Of a stretch of 58,272 bases of DNA, positions 15,658-23,133 are shown one piece after another. Source of the DNA: a virus. How positions within the stretch are numbered: position 1 is the first letter of the stretch; every line of letters begins with the position of its first letter. Location of the stretch: IMG/VR virus record IMGVR_UViG_3300029448_000039, positions 1 through 58,272 of that record, one strand, 5' to 3'. The translations under genes were made by a program, and so were the position numbers. The notes below the pieces were generated by a model. It was not told the origin of the DNA. It was given only the letters and a program-made list of their open reading frames with translations, and searched no databases.

Positions 15658-16030
15658 CCAGATAATTTATGGAGAATGTTGCTCCAAAGCAAACTCTCGT
15701 AGATTGGTGCATTTTGGAGGTAAACCTAGATTCATCAAAAGCAAAAAAGCATTAGTTTTTGAGCGTGATGTGCAACTGCAAGCTAAAAAAATAAAACCGA
15801 TGCTCGAAGGCGATCTCATGATTGAAGCCGATATATATTACTCGTCTCGCAGACCAGATCTAGATGAAAGTATCCTTCTGGATGCTTTGCAAGGCATCTG
15901 GTATCAAAACGATAGAGCGTTTAAACATAAAGTTATACGAAAGTTTCTAGACAAGAAAAATCCGAGATGTGAAGTAACAGTAACCGAAATTGATTGGGAT
16001 GAAAAAAAACCTCCTACAACCATAAATTGA
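15632..16030 (+). CDS. rusA: RusA-family Holliday junction resolvase
   Basis: A 132-residue RusA-type nuclease. The acidic active-site pattern RRPDLDESILLDALQG gives Asp76 and Asp78, with Asp94 in WYQND; RusA uses three such Asp to bind metal. The length matches the family. It resolves recombination branches before packaging, fitting the ERF/exonuclease genes across the divergent promoter. No strong ribosome site precedes the ATG. A GTTTAAAC site is in the gene. Confidence 0.88.
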   Translation: MKKEKRQVNQIIYGECCSKANSRRLVHFGGKPRFIKSKKALVFERDVQLQAKKIKPMLEGDLMIEADIYYSSRRPDLDESILLDALQGIWYQNDRAFKHKVIRKFLDKKNPRCEVTVTEIDWDEKKPPTTIN

Positions 16031-16036
16031 GGAGGT
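16002..16036 (-). terminator. Rho-independent terminator on the minus strand
   Basis: A 7-bp stem ACCTCCT (16009-16015) / AGGAGGT (16030-16036) with a 14-base loop; read leftward it is followed by eight U (complement of 16002-16009). In the + direction the following tract (CTTTAG) is poor. No leftward gene lies directly upstream, so it would end a transcript that starts within 16037-16319 or antisense to the primase gene. Confidence 0.65.
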
Positions 16037-16319
16037 CTTTAGTTCTTCATCGCAACATGAAGGGCAAATCAGTTCGGTGGAGGTGAGAACAGTTTGCAAG
16101 ATGAATTTTACTATGGTATTTTTATTTTGCAAGCTGATCACAGCTAAATGTGGTGGGGGCACGACTGACGACTAATCCGCAAGTCTAATACCTTCAAACT
16201 CTCATTTTTTTACAATGGGGGGTTTGGGGGGCATACCTCAGACTTTCCGAAGTCTAATACAGACATACTGTAACATGTTGATTTACTTAGTTAATTTTAT
16301 CGCAAATGGAGAATATAAT
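16037..16319. other. Repeat-rich noncoding region, candidate replication origin or ncRNA
   Basis: About 280 bases without a convincing gene. It holds an 11-base direct repeat AAGTCTAATAC (16181-16191 and 16250-16260), a perfect hairpin GACTT-TCCG-AAGTC (16241-16254), a hairpin AGCTG-ATCA-CAGCT (about 16131-16144), two TTTGCAAG copies, and two runs of six G separated by TTT (16217-16231) beside a T7 tract. It precedes the primase-helicase operon, which makes an origin plausible; a leader or small RNA is the alternative. Confidence 0.45.
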
Positions 16320-16604
16320 ATGGAAAGATACAGATTTAAAGGTAATGTAATAAAGCTTACCGAATCAGATTTTGAAAGATGGCAAAAAGCCTACAAAAAC
16401 ATTCCTAACCTACAAGCACATCTATTTTCAAGAGATGAATGGTTTCACAAAAAAGCAGAATATGCGCAGAAAACAAGATGGTATCTTTCAACAGCTTCAT
16501 ATCTGGCAAAATTAGACGCGCAATACGCTAAAGATAACGCAACAGATGAAATGGGCAGGAAAATAGATGCGAATGGCAAAAAAGTATTTAGGACATTGCC
16601 ATGA
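16320..16604 (+). CDS. Hypothetical protein upstream of primase
   Basis: A 94-residue mostly helical, basic protein (MERYRFKGNVIKLTESDFER at the start; an AEYAQKTRWYLSTASYLAKL helix split mid-protein). I chose the ATG at 16320 because TGGAG lies 8 bases upstream; an upstream ATG at 16215 would translate the G-run region. It overlaps the primase start by 4 bases (ATGA), so it is probably coexpressed and may assist priming or loading. Confidence 0.65.
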   Translation: MERYRFKGNVIKLTESDFERWQKAYKNIPNLQAHLFSRDEWFHKKAEYAQKTRWYLSTASYLAKLDAQYAKDNATDEMGRKIDANGKKVFRTLP

Positions 16605-18313
16605 AATCATTCTCAGAAAAATTAATTAACGAAGGTTTTAACATATCATCTTTAAAAGAAGGGCAATCAAAAATGAAATGCCCATCTTGCAGTCACACAA
16701 GAAAGAAAAATAAGAGTGATACTTGTCTATCATTTTCTTTGGACAGTCAAGGTGCTAAATGGAATTGTCATCATTGTGATTGGACAGGGAATGTCTGGAG
16801 GAATGATGATAGTAGTTACCCTGAATCGTTTAAACAAACAAAACCGAAGTTCAACGATGATATTGAGACTTATCCTCTCACCGAAGAATTCTTAGATTGG
16901 TTCATCAATGAAAGAAAAATAGAAAAAAGAGTGTTAGATATAGCGGAAGTTCGATGTGCAAACACCTTTATCGGTGGAAAAAAACAAAAAGCAATCGCTT
17001 TTTTACATAGAAACAATGGACAAACTACTAATATCAAGTTCAGGACACTAGATAAATCCTTCTCACAGACACCAAATGGCACAAGACTACCTTATTTATG
17101 GAGTTTAGTTGACCAAAATGACGATAAATTGATCATAGTAGAGGGAGAAATGGATGCTCTAGCTTGTATGTCAGCAGGTCTTAACAATGTCATTTCAGTC
17201 CCAGATGGGGCAGGTGACAAGAAAATGTCTTGGTTAGAATCCTTGCATGATGAGCTTAAATCGTTTAAACAGATAATATTATTTACAGATGATGACAAGC
17301 AAGGTATTGAATTAAGAGAAGAATTAGCTCGAAGGCTTGGAAAAGTGAGATGTTGGAAAGTGTCTTTACCGAGTGGTCATAAGGATGCGAATGATATGTT
17401 AAACAATGGAGAGGTAGCTTTGTTGGATGTTGTCGATAATGCGACTCCATATCCATTGAAAGATCTTCGAGAAACGCATGACTTTCTCGAAAATGCTTTG
17501 CGCCTGTTACATGGAGATGTTCGCACAGGATTATCTACTGGTATAAAAGCAATGGATGGTAACGCAGATGGCAGTTCAGGCGCGTATCGTGTTCGTGCAG
17601 GAGAGTTAACACTCGTATCAGGAGTACCTAATGGCGGTAAATCAGAGCTTTTAGATGCAATCATTCTCAGCTTGGCAAAGAGTCACGCTCATAGATTTGC
17701 CATATGTAGCTTTGAAAACCCTGTCGATGAACATATAAATAAATTGGTAGCCAAATTAGTTGGTAAACCGACTTGGGATGTAGCTTCTGGTAACAAAGTA
17801 AGAGATGACGAATGGTATCCTGCGGTTGAATTTATTCAAGAACATTTCTATTGGATTCGTAGTGAGGACGAGCCTCCGACTATTGAATGGTGTTTAAACA
17901 CAGCATCGAATGCAGTACAGAGGTATCCGAATCTTCGTGGTTTGGTTTTAGATCCTTACAATGAATTTGAGCATAAAAGACCTACTGGATATACCGAAAC
18001 CGAATATGTGTCATTGATGTTAGCGCAGATAAAAAGATGGGCATCGACACATGGTGTTCATGTATGGCTTGTCGCGCATCCGACTAAACTTAGGAGAAAC
18101 ATGGATGGAAGTTTTCCGACTCCGACAGCGCAGGACATATCAGGCTCGGCTAATTTCTACAACAAATGTGACAATCTATTGATTGTTGAGAGAGATTTCA
18201 CTCCAAACTCTAACGATGTAAGAGTTCATGTGAAGAAGATTAGATTCAGACAATCAGGAAGATTGGGTGTTATTGAATTGAAATATGATGCGAACACAGG
18301 AAGATACAGTTAA
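16601..18313 (+). CDS. Primase-helicase (T7 gp4/Twinkle-type)
   Basis: A 570-residue fusion. The N-terminal zinc-binding domain has Cys27/Cys30 and Cys56/Cys59. A TOPRIM domain follows with IIVEGEMDAL (178-187; Glu181) and LFTDDDKQG (227-235). The C-terminal RecA-like helicase domain has Walker A GVPNGGKS (341-348) and a VLDPYNEFEH segment serving the Walker B position. It would unwind and prime the phage DNA at the fork. With no phage polymerase here, synthesis must rely on the host. Three GTTTAAAC sites lie inside. Confidence 0.92.
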   Translation: MKSFSEKLINEGFNISSLKEGQSKMKCPSCSHTRKKNKSDTCLSFSLDSQGAKWNCHHCDWTGNVWRNDDSSYPESFKQTKPKFNDDIETYPLTEEFLDWFINERKIEKRVLDIAEVRCANTFIGGKKQKAIAFLHRNNGQTTNIKFRTLDKSFSQTPNGTRLPYLWSLVDQNDDKLIIVEGEMDALACMSAGLNNVISVPDGAGDKKMSWLESLHDELKSFKQIILFTDDDKQGIELREELARRLGKVRCWKVSLPSGHKDANDMLNNGEVALLDVVDNATPYPLKDLRETHDFLENALRLLHGDVRTGLSTGIKAMDGNADGSSGAYRVRAGELTLVSGVPNGGKSELLDAIILSLAKSHAHRFAICSFENPVDEHINKLVAKLVGKPTWDVASGNKVRDDEWYPAVEFIQEHFYWIRSEDEPPTIEWCLNTASNAVQRYPNLRGLVLDPYNEFEHKRPTGYTETEYVSLMLAQIKRWASTHGVHVWLVAHPTKLRRNMDGSFPTPTAQDISGSANFYNKCDNLLIVERDFTPNSNDVRVHVKKIRFRQSGRLGVIELKYDANTGRYS

Positions 18314-18501
18314 TCTGTATCCTCCTGTTTTTGTTGCTCTTCTTCTTGTTGCTTTTGAAACCAAGAATCATCTTGATCTTGTTCTTCCCACCAGCTTTCT
18401 TCGCTGGGAGTATCAAAACTGTTTAAACGATCTCTGAAGCACCCGTGTCGATTGCTGCCTGAAACTGAAGCAGCATGATTTATGTCAATGTTTAAACACA
18501 T
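18310..18501 (-). CDS. Hypothetical Gln/Glu-rich small protein
   Basis: A 63-residue frame that ends in a Gln/Glu-rich, highly acidic tail (WWEEQDQDDSWFQKQQEEEQ). Its start overlaps the end of the upstream leftward gene and its end overlaps the convergent primase gene by 4 bases. Two GTTTAAAC sites occur near its N terminus. The operon fit supports it, but composition is odd. Confidence 0.45.
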   Translation of the reverse strand: MCLNIDINHAASVSGSNRHGCFRDRLNSFDTPSEESWWEEQDQDDSWFQKQQEEEQQKQEDTD

Positions 18502-18695
18502 TTTAAATTACCTTTGATGAATGTCCTGACCTGACTCGGAGTTTTAAATCTTTTCGTTCTTTTTAGGTTTATATGAGATTCATCTTTAGGTCTAAAGAAA
18601 TAACCTTGCCTACATTTTTCAATGTAACCGATGATAATCATCTTGCGAGTACCCATGCTTGCCCTGACAATCTCTTTATATTCAAAGTCAATCAT
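18492..18695 (-). CDS. Hypothetical small basic protein
   Basis: A 67-residue protein from the ATG at 18695 (MIDFEYKEIVRASMGTRKM), which overlaps the preceding stop by 8 bases; the alternative ATG at 18716 lies deeper inside the upstream gene. The C-terminal part is basic with an alpha/beta look. No family recognised. Confidence 0.5.
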   Translation of the reverse strand: MIDFEYKEIVRASMGTRKMIIIGYIEKCRQGYFFRPKDESHINLKRTKRFKTPSQVRTFIKGNLKCV

Positions 18696-18843
18696 CAGTC
18701 TCAAACTCCCAACCAAGCTTCAAACATAATTCTTTGTATGTTTCTTGTCCTGATGTGCTCATCCTGTCGTAATCCCAACCTAAATCATCTACCAAATCTT
18801 TAACCTTTTCTGATGTCAATGAAATATGTTTAGTGTCTGTCAT
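18688..18843 (-). CDS. Hypothetical 51-residue protein
   Basis: A short frame starting at 18843 with a good ribosome site (GGAGGTGAC before the ATG). It is acidic and helical (SEKVKDLVDDLGWDYDRM; GQETYKELCLKLGWEFETDD). The spacing and overlaps match the neighbouring small genes. Function unknown. Confidence 0.6.
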   Translation of the reverse strand: MTDTKHISLTSEKVKDLVDDLGWDYDRMSTSGQETYKELCLKLGWEFETDD

Positions 18844-18851
18844 GTCACCTC

Positions 18852-19076
18852 CTAGTGTAAAACACGATTATTGTTTAATGGTTTTGCTTGTTTGTGCCTG
18901 CTCAGATATTGGTCATGCAATGCCCTCATGACTTGAGTCCAATGCTTTTTTGCCCATACCGAGTTAGATCTTCTGATTGCGCCTATGCAAGATTTCAATC
19001 TTATAGTAAGCACATTCATATCATCCAATGCATGCATATACTTAGCCAATTCCTTAATTTGCTTTTCATCATTCAT
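18852..19076 (-). CDS. Hypothetical small helical protein
   Basis: A 74-residue basic protein, predicted helical (KELAKYMHALDDMNVLTIRL; WAKKHWTQVMRALHDQYL). It overlaps the upstream HTH gene by 8 bases. No family recognised. Confidence 0.55.
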   Translation of the reverse strand: MNDEKQIKELAKYMHALDDMNVLTIRLKSCIGAIRRSNSVWAKKHWTQVMRALHDQYLSRHKQAKPLNNNRVLH

Positions 19077-19440
19077 AACTGTAACCCTCGAATTTCTTCT
19101 CTAATTGTTTTCTTTTAAACTCTTCTTTAACAAATCTGTTAATCTTTTCTTCTCGCCTTTTCAATAGCTTGTATATCCATTGCCGAGAAACATTTTCTTC
19201 TCTTGCGATTTTAGAAATAGATTCTTTTGCATCGACTGCCTCCAATATTCTCAAGCTCCTTTGTCTTGCTTCATTGTTTGCAGTAGGCTGTTTAAACGAA
19301 TCATAATCTTTCATTCGCAACAATAGCTGAGTCCTGAGAGTAGGTATAGCTACTCCCAAGAGATCAGATATTTGTTGAAGTGTTTGATTTTCTCGCCTGA
19401 ACTTCTCTGCGAGATTGTACCAATGCGGAGGTGCTCTCAT
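19069..19440 (-). CDS. Protein with two helix-turn-helix motifs
   Basis: A 123-residue protein starting at the ATG at 19440, which overlaps the upstream stop as ATGA. Two HTH-like segments are visible: LQQISDLLGVAIPTLRTQL (about 22-40) and SISKIAREENVSRQWIYKLL (about 73-92), followed by a basic helical tail. The layout is that of a sequence-specific DNA-binding protein, and it is a candidate reader of one of the repeated motifs. One GTTTAAAC site lies between the two HTH segments. Confidence 0.65.
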   Translation of the reverse strand: MRAPPHWYNLAEKFRRENQTLQQISDLLGVAIPTLRTQLLLRMKDYDSFKQPTANNEARQRSLRILEAVDAKESISKIAREENVSRQWIYKLLKRREEKINRFVKEEFKRKQLEKKFEGYSYE

Positions 19441-19928
19441 GACATAATCTCCGATTCCAAGCACACAAAGATTTCTTCTCTATGATCAGGTATTGTGACC
19501 ACTATGATGTCCTCGCTTGTAAGTTCCTTCTTAGGAATTGTTTCATCATAAGGAAACTTAGCGAATACTGTTTCTTTGTTCGCAATAGCTTTCATATTCC
19601 ATGCATCTTCTACATAACTTGTTATGCCGAAAGTTCCAACACTGATTAGATGAAGTAAATAGCTCATATAATTTTGAGCCTCCTGTTCGCTACCATGAGC
19701 CTTGAATAGTTTTTTACTGACCTTACCTGTTATGTTTACACCACCTGTGTCTTGATTTTCAAACCAAAATCCAAAGTTTTCGTCATGACTTGCGTCCTTT
19801 AAGCTTTGCTCAATACGCAATGACATCTCTTGTCTTGCTTTACTCTGTTTAAACGAATCTTTTCTATCAGATAACAATACAACATTGTCATTAAAAAGCT
19901 TTTCTTCTTCTTTTGTCATTTTACTCAT
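19437..19928 (-). CDS. Hypothetical protein
   Basis: A 163-residue acidic protein with a charged helical N terminus and a mixed C-terminal half (EDIIVVTIPDHREEIFVCL). No recognised motif. It is joined to both neighbours by 4-base overlaps. One GTTTAAAC site encodes DSFKQ near residue 25. Confidence 0.55.
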   Translation of the reverse strand: MSKMTKEEEKLFNDNVVLLSDRKDSFKQSKARQEMSLRIEQSLKDASHDENFGFWFENQDTGGVNITGKVSKKLFKAHGSEQEAQNYMSYLLHLISVGTFGITSYVEDAWNMKAIANKETVFAKFPYDETIPKKELTSEDIIVVTIPDHREEIFVCLESEIMS

Positions 19929-20446
19929 GTGCCCTCCTTAGTTGGCAATAAATCAGATCTTTCTTCTATTTTAATCTCAAACTCTTCATACTCGTCATAC
20001 CATATAGCATCTGCATGACAGATTATGTACTCGACTTCACGCTGTAACAGCACCGCATCTATGTTGCCCTTGCCTATTGTCATGCTTGCAAGCATTGGCA
20101 TGATTTCTTTAGTGCGATTTGAATCACCATTTCTCCTGAAACATTCTTCATATATGGCTGTTCTTTGTGCAAAGAATTCAGCTTCACGCTTGTTTGGAGT
20201 CCATGACATACGATAAGGCGAGCCACTTGTGAATTCATACCCACGATATACTTTGATACCTATATCAGGCAAAGCCTTATAATGCTCTTTCTCTTCTTTG
20301 GTTTGAGGACAATATCCCTCGCTAAAGAAGTTTAAAAACACATCATAGTCATCCGCATCATCGACACCGAATTCTGTGGTTATCCAAAAATCTTTTAGAT
20401 ACTCTTGATCGTTGTCGTATGCCTCTCTTGGTGCAGGGGTAGCCAT
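19925..20446 (-). CDS. Candidate mono-ADP-ribosyltransferase
   Basis: A 173-residue protein with the residue order of R-S-E type ADP-ribosyltransferases: Arg68 in KVYRGYEF, Ser81-Trp-Thr83 in MSWTPNKREAEFFAQR, and a Glu137-x-Glu139 pair in LLQREVEYII. Phage enzymes of this class modify host RNA polymerase, ribosomal proteins or other targets early in infection. It sits among leftward small genes, the position of host-takeover functions. The call rests on spaced motifs by eye. Confidence 0.55.
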   Translation of the reverse strand: MATPAPREAYDNDQEYLKDFWITTEFGVDDADDYDVFLNFFSEGYCPQTKEEKEHYKALPDIGIKVYRGYEFTSGSPYRMSWTPNKREAEFFAQRTAIYEECFRRNGDSNRTKEIMPMLASMTIGKGNIDAVLLQREVEYIICHADAIWYDEYEEFEIKIEERSDLLPTKEGT

Positions 20447-20625
20447 TAGCTACCACCTGCATCTGCTTGTTTAAACGAGTCAGACTTGAAGTGCTTGAGT
20501 ACACCTTGCACATGCTTTTTGACATCCGCAGGTATTGCATCTTTCTCAATGGTAGACTCAATCATTTTGATGATTTTGTTTTGACCAATTTCTTTTGCTA
20601 GTTTTTTTAGTTCAGTGATTTTCAT
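20446..20625 (-). CDS. Hypothetical 59-residue protein
   Basis: A short basic helical protein (MKITELKKLAKEIGQNKIIK ...; ending DSFKQADAGGS). A GGAGGG lies 6 bases before its ATG. It shares one base with the upstream stop (TAATG) and its own stop overlaps the next start. One GTTTAAAC site encodes the SFKQ near the end. Confidence 0.6.
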   Translation of the reverse strand: MKITELKKLAKEIGQNKIIKMIESTIEKDAIPADVKKHVQGVLKHFKSDSFKQADAGGS

Positions 20626-21044
20626 TATTTGCCCTCCTTAGAGCTTTTGTTTTCGCCAGTGTAAATATCTAAATCCAGTTCTTCTTCCATGTGCAAGAGT
20701 CCATCCACAAGCTCATTGAACGCTAGTGATACACCCTCGTTATGCTCATTGATCTCGTCAAGTGTTTTTCTTGGATCAATTTTCCTTATGTCATCGAATA
20801 TTTGATTGATCACATCCGATGTTTCAAAACCCACATAATCGAAATCGTCTATGTGCTTGCTATCTATCAGTAGTGCAATGGGGATGAAACGAGTGCCTTG
20901 ATTGAGTGCCAATGCACCTCTAGGCTTTCCCTTGTATGAGCAAGGAACAATAACCAAATCATCCTTGAATAAACGAATAAGGTTGAGTTTTTCATAGTGC
21001 TTTTGAATCAAAGGCTTTTTAGTCTTTTGCATATCGACCTCCAC
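20625..21044 (-). CDS. Hypothetical protein, first gene of a leftward unit
   Basis: A 139-residue acidic protein with a beta-rich middle (DDLVIVPCSYKGKPRGALAL; TRFIPIALLIDSKHID). No family recognised. It is preceded by a GGAGG, the ATCGCAAC leader element and a good promoter, so it heads a transcription unit running to 18310. A later in-frame ATG (MQKTKK) is possible. Confidence 0.6.
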   Translation of the reverse strand: MEVDMQKTKKPLIQKHYEKLNLIRLFKDDLVIVPCSYKGKPRGALALNQGTRFIPIALLIDSKHIDDFDYVGFETSDVINQIFDDIRKIDPRKTLDEINEHNEGVSLAFNELVDGLLHMEEELDLDIYTGENKSSKEGK

Positions 21045-21049
21045 AGTCA

Positions 21050-21099
21050 GTTGCGATTTATTGAAACCCCATTATGAGGCTTGTGTTTTTTTGTGTCAA
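21050..21099 (-). promoter_or_regulatory. Sigma70-type promoter plus ATCGCAAC leader element
   Basis: -35 TTGACA (complement of 21094-21099), 17-base spacer, -10 CATAAT (complement of 21071-21076), then AATCGCAAC (complement of 21050-21058) starting 12-13 bases after the -10. It drives the gene starting at 21044. This is the clearest example of the promoter-leader layout. Confidence 0.75.
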
Positions 21100-21131
21100 G
21101 AACTTTTTATATCATAAGGTTTACAGAGTAA

Positions 21132-21530
21132 CTAATCTATATCAAAGTTGATCGGAATGAACATCGTTCCTGCAATCCAATCTCCATCCTCAGGCATTCC
21201 TTTTAATCGTTTAAACGCATCATAAAGCTCAGTAGCTATTGGATTAGGCTCAGAGCCATTTATCTTTCCTTCTTCATTAATGACACCTGACATCTCTGCA
21301 CCTGCATATTTTTCCAGTTGTTCATCTGTAAACTCAAGCAAACTGGATACTTTTTGCATAATAAAATTGCTTTCAGCAAGAGCCTTGTGCATGAAGATAG
21401 GCACGAACTCTATGTATCCACCCACCATCTCTTGCATCTCCTTGAGCGTAGGCTTTTCATCAAAAGATCTTACCTCTAAATCTAAGCCACTCTTTTCATC
21501 ACCGATGATTAATACTTTGTATTCACTCAT
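21132..21530 (-). CDS. DUF3846-type protein
   Basis: A 132-residue protein. The blocks MQEMVGGYIEFVPIF, VINEEGKINGSEPNPIAT and DWIAGTMFI follow the order of DUF3846 (VGGxIE, NEEGK, N-x-xAT, GDxIxG). The function of the domain is unknown; it is common in phage early regions. A GTTTAAAC site is inside. Confidence 0.7.
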   Translation of the reverse strand: MSEYKVLIIGDEKSGLDLEVRSFDEKPTLKEMQEMVGGYIEFVPIFMHKALAESNFIMQKVSSLLEFTDEQLEKYAGAEMSGVINEEGKINGSEPNPIATELYDAFKRLKGMPEDGDWIAGTMFIPINFDID

Positions 21531-21741
21531 TGTCAGACTCCTCCACCCTTTTTGTTGTTGCTAACATTACTTCAATACGAATTGTTTCTTCACTCTCGCC
21601 CAATTCAGAATGCGTAACATCAACATCTTCATCTTTCTTGAATTTTCTCATTGCCTCTGTGAAAGAATCAGCCTCGCATTCAACCCATTGTTCATCCCAT
21701 ATTGGTATAAGAACATATCTTTTTGTTTTATATCTAGCCAT
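21523..21741 (-). CDS. Hypothetical small protein
   Basis: A 72-residue acidic protein from the ATG at 21741, which has GGGAG 7 bases upstream. The N terminus is basic-aromatic (MARYKTKRYVLIPIWDEQW), followed by a SFTEAMRKFKKD helix. This strand-helix layout is shared by several small early proteins here (compare 22408-22608). Function unknown. Confidence 0.55.
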   Translation of the reverse strand: MARYKTKRYVLIPIWDEQWVECEADSFTEAMRKFKKDEDVDVTHSELGESEETIRIEVMLATTKRVEESDNE

Positions 21742-21743
21742 TG

Positions 21744-21986
21744 TCACTCCCATGTATATTTTTTCTCACCATGCACAAACCTGAACATCTTCATGTTATG
21801 CATCCCTGTTGATGCTTGTGTAAGCAGGTCATAATCGTTTTGTAATAACAACCTAATAGAAACACAAGGTTTCTTTATTGTTGCGTTACTAGGATTAATC
21901 CTTGCTTTAGCATCCCTCAAATACTCTCTAGCATCTTCAATGCCAGAGAGATTCAAGGTCAAACCTCTCGGATAATCATTCATCAT
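21744..21986 (-). CDS. Hypothetical small protein
   Basis: An 80-residue basic protein (MMNDYPRGLTLNLSGIEDAR...). The start at 21986 overlaps the upstream stop; a G-run lies 6-8 bases before it. No family recognised. Confidence 0.5.
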   Translation of the reverse strand: MMNDYPRGLTLNLSGIEDAREYLRDAKARINPSNATIKKPCVSIRLLLQNDYDLLTQASTGMHNMKMFRFVHGEKKYTWE

Positions 21987-22254
21987 CTGATACCCCCATG
22001 TAATGATCATCTATCGCTTGAGGCTCTACTACGTTTAAACGACTTGTTTCGCCCTTTGCAACCGACATGACATCTGTCATTTGAAGTATCAAACCTTCCA
22101 AATCAATGTCATTCTTGTGCAAACCATCTGTGCAACACACACACTTTGCATCTTTTAATGCATCTATTGCATTGCTCAAGGCATCTACCTTTGCCTGTGC
22201 ATTTAACCTGAGCAGGTTTTTCTTAGCAATCAAGAATTCTTTCGATGAACTCAT
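21976..22254 (-). CDS. Hypothetical protein
   Basis: A 92-residue protein starting at 22254, chosen for an AGGAGG 6 bases upstream. It is helical with a CVCC motif near residue 38. A GTTTAAAC site lies toward the 3' end. Function unknown. Confidence 0.55.
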   Translation of the reverse strand: MSSSKEFLIAKKNLLRLNAQAKVDALSNAIDALKDAKCVCCTDGLHKNDIDLEGLILQMTDVMSVAKGETSRLNVVEPQAIDDHYMGVSDDE

Positions 22255-22411
22255 ATGAGCCTCCTGTAAATTTTTCGTGAATTTGAATACACGCTGACAA
22301 AACAATCATCATGAGTATTGGTGCACCTACCCAAAACATAGCATCCATGATGATAGTATGTTGCGCTTCTTGCATGATTAGCTCGTTGAAATACAATTCT
22401 TCTTGAATCAT
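22223..22411 (-). CDS. Small single-span membrane protein
   Basis: A 62-residue protein with one hydrophobic stretch (AMFWVGAPILMMIVLSACI, about residues 24-42). Its stop lies inside the next gene and its start overlaps the upstream stop as ATGA. It may target the host inner membrane; no family recognised. Confidence 0.5.
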   Translation of the reverse strand: MIQEELYFNELIMQEAQHTIIMDAMFWVGAPILMMIVLSACIQIHEKFTGGSYEFIERILDC

Positions 22412-22608
22412 GCTACCTCCACTGCATCAACCATTAACACATTTGAGAAGTCTATATCACCCCCATTATGCACAATATCCGATACCGATAAATACTCAGC
22501 TGTGCTTTCTGCATCATTAAGACTCTGCGCCTCTACATATGCTTCACCTTCAACATAACCAGACAAACGCACTCTGTATTCTTTTATTTCATTTTCTTGA
22601 TCAGTCAT
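22408..22608 (-). CDS. Hypothetical acidic small protein
   Basis: A 66-residue acidic protein with a beta-alpha-beta look (KEYRVRLSGYVEGEAYVEAQ, then SLNDAESTAEYL). AGGAGG lies 6 bases upstream of the ATG. Resembles small phage proteins with the same strand-helix pattern seen at 21523-21741. Function unknown. Confidence 0.55.
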   Translation of the reverse strand: MTDQENEIKEYRVRLSGYVEGEAYVEAQSLNDAESTAEYLSVSDIVHNGGDIDFSNVLMVDAVEVA

Positions 22609-22665
22609 AATCTGCCCTCCTTTAGGACATTGTTAATGTGTTTAAACGTACTTACCTGCTGATGT

Positions 22666-23016
22666 TTAGGATTCATACTCCAATAGCTCTTGCATTTTGT
22701 GATACCAATGCTCGCTTTTGCTATAGTTTTCCTGTCTCTCTTTTATCATATAAGTAATTGAATTTAGACCAGTAGATCGTTCTATCTCAAGATACTTTGG
22801 ATTAGGCAACTTGCCTTCCTCATGTCGCTTAGGATGTAACATGTCTATGATCTTCTGCTCAAGTGTCACAAGCTTATTGAATGTATCCACAAGCTCTCTT
22901 TGCTCAGGTGTAGCCAGACAATCATCCCTGTCTATATTCGTGTATATGTTAGTGACAGCACTGTTAATGTGAGTCAGTGTATCTGTCAGCAAGCTTTCGT
23001 CTTTTTGTTTTCTCAT
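22666..23016 (-). CDS. Hypothetical helical protein
   Basis: A 116-residue mostly helical protein (ESLLTDTLTHINSAVTNIYT; LVTLEQKIIDMLHPKRH). GAGGAGGG lies 5 bases before the ATG. It heads a unit after a 250-base noncoding stretch. A GTTTAAAC site follows in the 57-base gap to the next gene. Confidence 0.55.
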   Translation of the reverse strand: MRKQKDESLLTDTLTHINSAVTNIYTNIDRDDCLATPEQRELVDTFNKLVTLEQKIIDMLHPKRHEEGKLPNPKYLEIERSTGLNSITYMIKERQENYSKSEHWYHKMQELLEYES

Positions 23017-23083
23017 ATGCCCTCCTCAGGGATTGTTGGCAGTTAGATAACTTTCATAAATATTCAAGTTATTTAACTACCAT

Positions 23084-23133
23084 GTTGCGATTAATAATAA
23101 CCTACCTTACCTGTGTGTCTATGTATGTGTCAA
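23084..23133 (-). promoter_or_regulatory. Promoter candidate plus ATCGCAAC leader element
   Basis: -35 TTGACA (complement of 23128-23133), 18-base spacer and a weak -10 TAAGGT (complement of 23104-23109), then TTAATCGCAAC ending at 23084. It should transcribe leftward into the gene starting at 23016, leaving a leader of about 80 bases. Confidence 0.5.

Noticed and set aside
15599-15712. Longer N terminus of the exonuclease
   Set aside because: It would translate the promoter and ATCGCAAC element; the ATG at 15598 has a proper ribosome site.
15947-16162. Minus-strand Cys-containing frame
   Set aside because: It overlaps the RusA gene and a terminator, and has no start context or conserved pattern.
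16215-16319. Longer N terminus of the pre-primase protein
   Set aside because: It would encode the G-run and repeat region; the ATG at 16320 has the better ribosome site.
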